Position numbers and translations under genes: made by a program. Of a DNA stretch of 64,000 bases, positions 61,131 to 64,000 are shown piece after piece. Source of the DNA: Timema cristinae (lineage: Eukaryota; Arthropoda; Insecta; Phasmatodea; Timematidae); contig JBCFYV010000012.1 of assembly GCA_039000515.1 (NCBI GenBank), positions 32,904,922 to 32,968,921 on the forward strand. The letters are read 5' to 3'. The notes beneath the pieces were generated by a model that searched no databases, was not told the origin of the DNA, and worked only from the letters and a program-made list of their open reading frames with translations. Numbering within the stretch: the first letter of the stretch is position 1; every line of letters begins with the position of its first letter.

Positions 61131-62504
61131 AGCGAAAAAGTGAATAAGTAAGTAGCGGCGATATGCCCGCTGGGGGGGTTTTTTCAAAAATTTGAATTTA
61201 TTTTTAAAAAGGCCCAAACTTAAAAAATTTTTTGGGGGAAAAGTAAGTTGTTAGTAGTAGCGCCCCCAAATAATTATAACTGGAATATAGGTATTCTGAG
61301 AATTTTTAAAGGGTAACACTAAACCAAAATTTTTTAAAAAACCCCCCCTTTTTTTTTATTTTAAATTTTAAGGGGGTAAGGTTCCCACTTTTAAAAAATG
61401 CATTTTTTTTTTTGGATGGGCCATGTCCCCCCTTTTTAAATTAAAAAAGCATGGTTCCTATTTATCAATCCCTGATAGTTTTTTAATTTTAAAAAAGTTT
61501 TCCCAAAAAAAAAAAAAAAATTTTTTTTTCCCACCATTAAATTTTTTTTTAAAAAACCCCCGCACCATTTGGGGTTTATGGTTTTTAAATTCTTTTGTTC
61601 TTTAATTTTTTGTAGTTTTGGGTTTTTTTTTTTAAAAAAATTTTTAAATTTTTATTTTGGGTCATAAAGCTTATATAGAAAAACTTTAAATAATTGCTAA
61701 AAAAAGTTTTAAAAATTTTTAAAAATAATTTTCCCAAAAAATCCCCAAAAAAAAACTTTTATTTGGTTTTTTAAAAAAAAACAAATAATTTTTTTTTTTT
61801 TTTTGGGGGTTTAAAAAAAAAAAAATAGGGCCCCCCCCCCCAAAAACCTTTGTTTTTATTATGTAAGAATTTCATGGACTATCAATTCCTTTTTGGCTTC
61901 TGTATATTTCACTAATAAATATCAATTTTTCAAGGTAAAATTTTGGGGGAAAAAGTATTGAAAATTTTTTGGAGGGCTGAGTCCTGAGTTAAATTTAAAA
62001 TTTTTAAAATAAAAAAGGTAAAATTTTTTTAAAAAAACTTTTTTAAGAATTGTTTTAGATTTTAAAAAAAATATCGATTTTTAAAAATGGTGAATTGGGT
62101 ATTATAGAAAATTAAAGTAATTTTTAAAAAACAAATTTTTATAATGTAATGTTTGTAGATAGGGGTCTGCAAATAAAAATTTTTTTTTTTCAAATAAAAA
62201 AGTTTTGAAAAAGATTTAAAAATAAGGGATGGATTTGTTTTTAATTTATTACAAATTTTTTTTTAAAATTTTTTTTTATTTGTTAATTTCTTTTTAAAAG
62301 GTTTTTATAATTATTTGCAGAGTGCCAAAAAAAAGAAAATTTTTAAACTTTGAAATTTTCTTAAATGTTTTCTTTTTAAAAAAATAAAAATTTTTTTTAC
62401 ATTTATTAAAACCCCTTTTAAAAGTTATCGGGGGGTTTAAAACCCTTTTAAAAATTTCCCTTTTTGGTTTTTTAAATTTTTTAAAAAATTTTTTGGGGGA
62501 AATT

Positions 62505-62665
62505 TCCCCCGGCCTCCCCACAGTTTTCGGATTCACGTTAAACTTTTGGGCCCCTTTTTTTTAATTTCAAAAACCCCCTCCTTTAAAAACATTAGCGTAA
62601 GTGCTTTTTTAAACCCCGGGGCCGGGGGAGTAAGCGCAGGTTTTCTAATAATAATAATAAATATT
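62505..62665 (+). repeat. Type A SINE in damaged sequence
   Basis: GGATTCACGTTAAACTT, ACATTAGCGTAAGTGC, a smeared CCCGGGGCCGGGGGAGTAAG and an (ATA)n tail follow the order of the family A copy at 7249-7549. Confidence 0.85.
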
Positions 62666-63139
62666 TTTTTGGGTTTGGGGCCCCCCTCTTATTCTTAACC
62701 CCCTTTTTGGGCTCCCAAATCACAAATGGTTGTTTTTTGGGAAGAAAATTTTTTTTCCCCCTCTTTTTTTAAAACTAAAAAATGGCAGAAAGGAATATCT
62801 CTGTCTTTTCTAAATCTTTTAAAAATCTTTTAAAAACCCCCAAACCCAAAAAAAAAATTGGTGATAGACAGAGCACAGTGAGTCACCCCCCTTCCCCAAT
62901 AGGGACCCTCACGTCCGCCTTTTGGACTTACAGTTAGGCTGGCAGTAGGCAATGCTCAGTTTTTGTAAAGATCTACATGGCCGTCTTCATTCATTTTTTT
63001 TCAAACAATTTTCCCCCTCCCCCCAAATTTAAAGGGGGATTTAAAAACCCAAAAAAAAAAATAATTTTTAAAAAAAACGACTTCCCTTTTTGGGGGATGT
63101 ACAGTTAACAATCACTATCGCAATGAATTACTACTGATG

Positions 63140-63350
63140 ATGGGGGATTGGGTTTGAATTTTGTTTGAATCAATCAGGGTGTTTTTTTTTTAAAAAGGTT
63201 TTCCACTCCCCTCTTGTAAATGGTGTTCACATCTATAAATTTAAATTTACTCATCCCCTTAAACCCCTTTAAGCGTAATTCATATTTTTGGGGTTTTTAA
63301 ACCCGACAGATAGTTTTTGGGGGGGGTGCCCCTAAAAAAAATTTTGGCAG
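63140..63350 (+). repeat. Type C SINE in damaged sequence
   Basis: GGTTTGAATTTTGTTTGAAT, GGTTTTCCACTCCCCTCTTG and AAGCGTAATTCATATTTTTG follow the type C order seen at 28702-28932. The tail ends in ACCCGACAGATAG. Confidence 0.65.
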
Positions 63351-64000
63351 TGATTTTTAAAGCTGTTCGAAAAAAAAAACTGAGAGAAATTTTTTATTAG
63401 AGTGTGCCCTGTCAGTACAAATGTATTCTCTCTCAACCCCCCTTTAAAGTGAAAAGGAAAATTTTTAAGGGTGTGGGTCGAAAAAACTGGAAAAAAGCCG
63501 TTTTTTTATCAGCCTTTTTAAAAAATCCCCCCCTTTTTTAAAATTTTTAAAAAATCATTTTCAAACATCTTTTTTAAAAAATTTTTTTTTCCCCCATTTT
63601 TAAGAATTTTTAGTCTGAAAAAAACTTGTAGGGGGCCCCTTTAAAATTGTGTAGCATTGTGAAACCCCTGGATTGAAAAACCCCCCTCTTTAGACCATGA
63701 GCCGGCATTGCTTTTTTGCCCCCTTGACGCCGGGGCTTTGGGAAACCAGGGGGCATTTTTTTCCCCCCCCCCTCATGAACTTGTAATTTTTTTTGAGAGG
63801 TTCCCTTTTGGGGGCCCCCAGGGGGTGCACCCCCCAAAAATTTATCCCGATTGGTTACTAGAAATACCTATCCACTAAATTTCCCGGACATGGTTTTGGG
63901 GGGGGGGAAAAAAATTTTTTTTAACAAAAAAAGCTATATAAAAACTTTGAAAAAATGCCTTTTTGGGGATTTTTTTTTTGGAAAAGGGTTTTGGGGGGGA

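Larger units (their letters stand above)
37205..64000. other. Homopolymer-smeared, low-fidelity sequence
   Basis: From about 37205 to the end, runs of four or more identical bases dominate (blocks such as AAAATTTT, GGGGCCCC, CCCCAAAA, G runs of over 20). Recognised repeats appear with their mixed bases replaced by neighbouring runs. For example, the SINE text TTAAACTGTAGGTCC at 23464 appears as TTAAAAATTTTGGGCCC near 44070. This points to a poor consensus or basecalling failure. Short islands look normal (about 49000-49050, 50180-50240, 55140-55215, 59600-59760, 60840-60900, 61860-61930 and 62860-63000). Open frames here, rich in Phe, Lys, Gly and Pro, are products of the runs and are not annotated. 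Confidence 0.9.

Overview
This is AT-rich, intron-bearing animal nuclear DNA, most likely from an arthropod and probably an insect. The evidence is the terminal exons of SCAP with GT-AG introns, copia, hAT, jockey-like and RTE-like elements, and abundant tRNA-derived SINEs. No species can be named from the sequence alone.

Layout. 1-3.6 kb is intron or spacer full of decayed LINE reverse transcriptase pieces. 3.6-9.5 kb holds the last three exons of SCAP (3611-3756, 8224-8286, 9334-9513), all on +, in frame and ending in a stop codon; its two introns carry three SINEs with target-site duplications. 9.8-13.3 kb is a patchwork of hAT-type non-autonomous elements and an antisense LINE fragment. 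13413-18154 is a complete but dead Ty1/copia retrotransposon on the minus strand, with LTRs, a half-initiator-tRNA primer site, gag, protease, integrase, reverse transcriptase and RNase H. 18261-18812 is a foldback element with TIRs of about 190 bp. 23.0-26.0 kb is a nest: a minus-strand hAT transposase pseudogene split by one SINE and by a GC-rich LTR-like block that itself holds another SINE. A 100-N assembly gap lies at 26004-26103. 26.1-36.7 kb is repeat-rich spacer. One orphan coiled-coil exon lies at 36763-36957.

From about 37.2 kb to the end the sequence changes character. It becomes long runs of A, T, G and C in blocks, and known repeats appear there in smeared form. This looks like a damaged consensus rather than biology. 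I could still trace an antisense LINE (38.8-39.7 kb), four SINEs, ankyrin-repeat coding sequence (55.1-56.1 kb) and another LINE tail (60.8-61.1 kb). Open reading frames in this half should not be trusted.

The only host genes supported are SCAP (SREBP escort protein, C-terminal WD40 part), the orphan coiled-coil exon and possibly the ankyrin-repeat sequence. I found no previously undescribed functional system. The most notable items are a set of SINEs with different tRNA-like heads sharing one 3' tail, the nested hAT/LTR-like/SINE structure, the foldback element, and the damaged right half.
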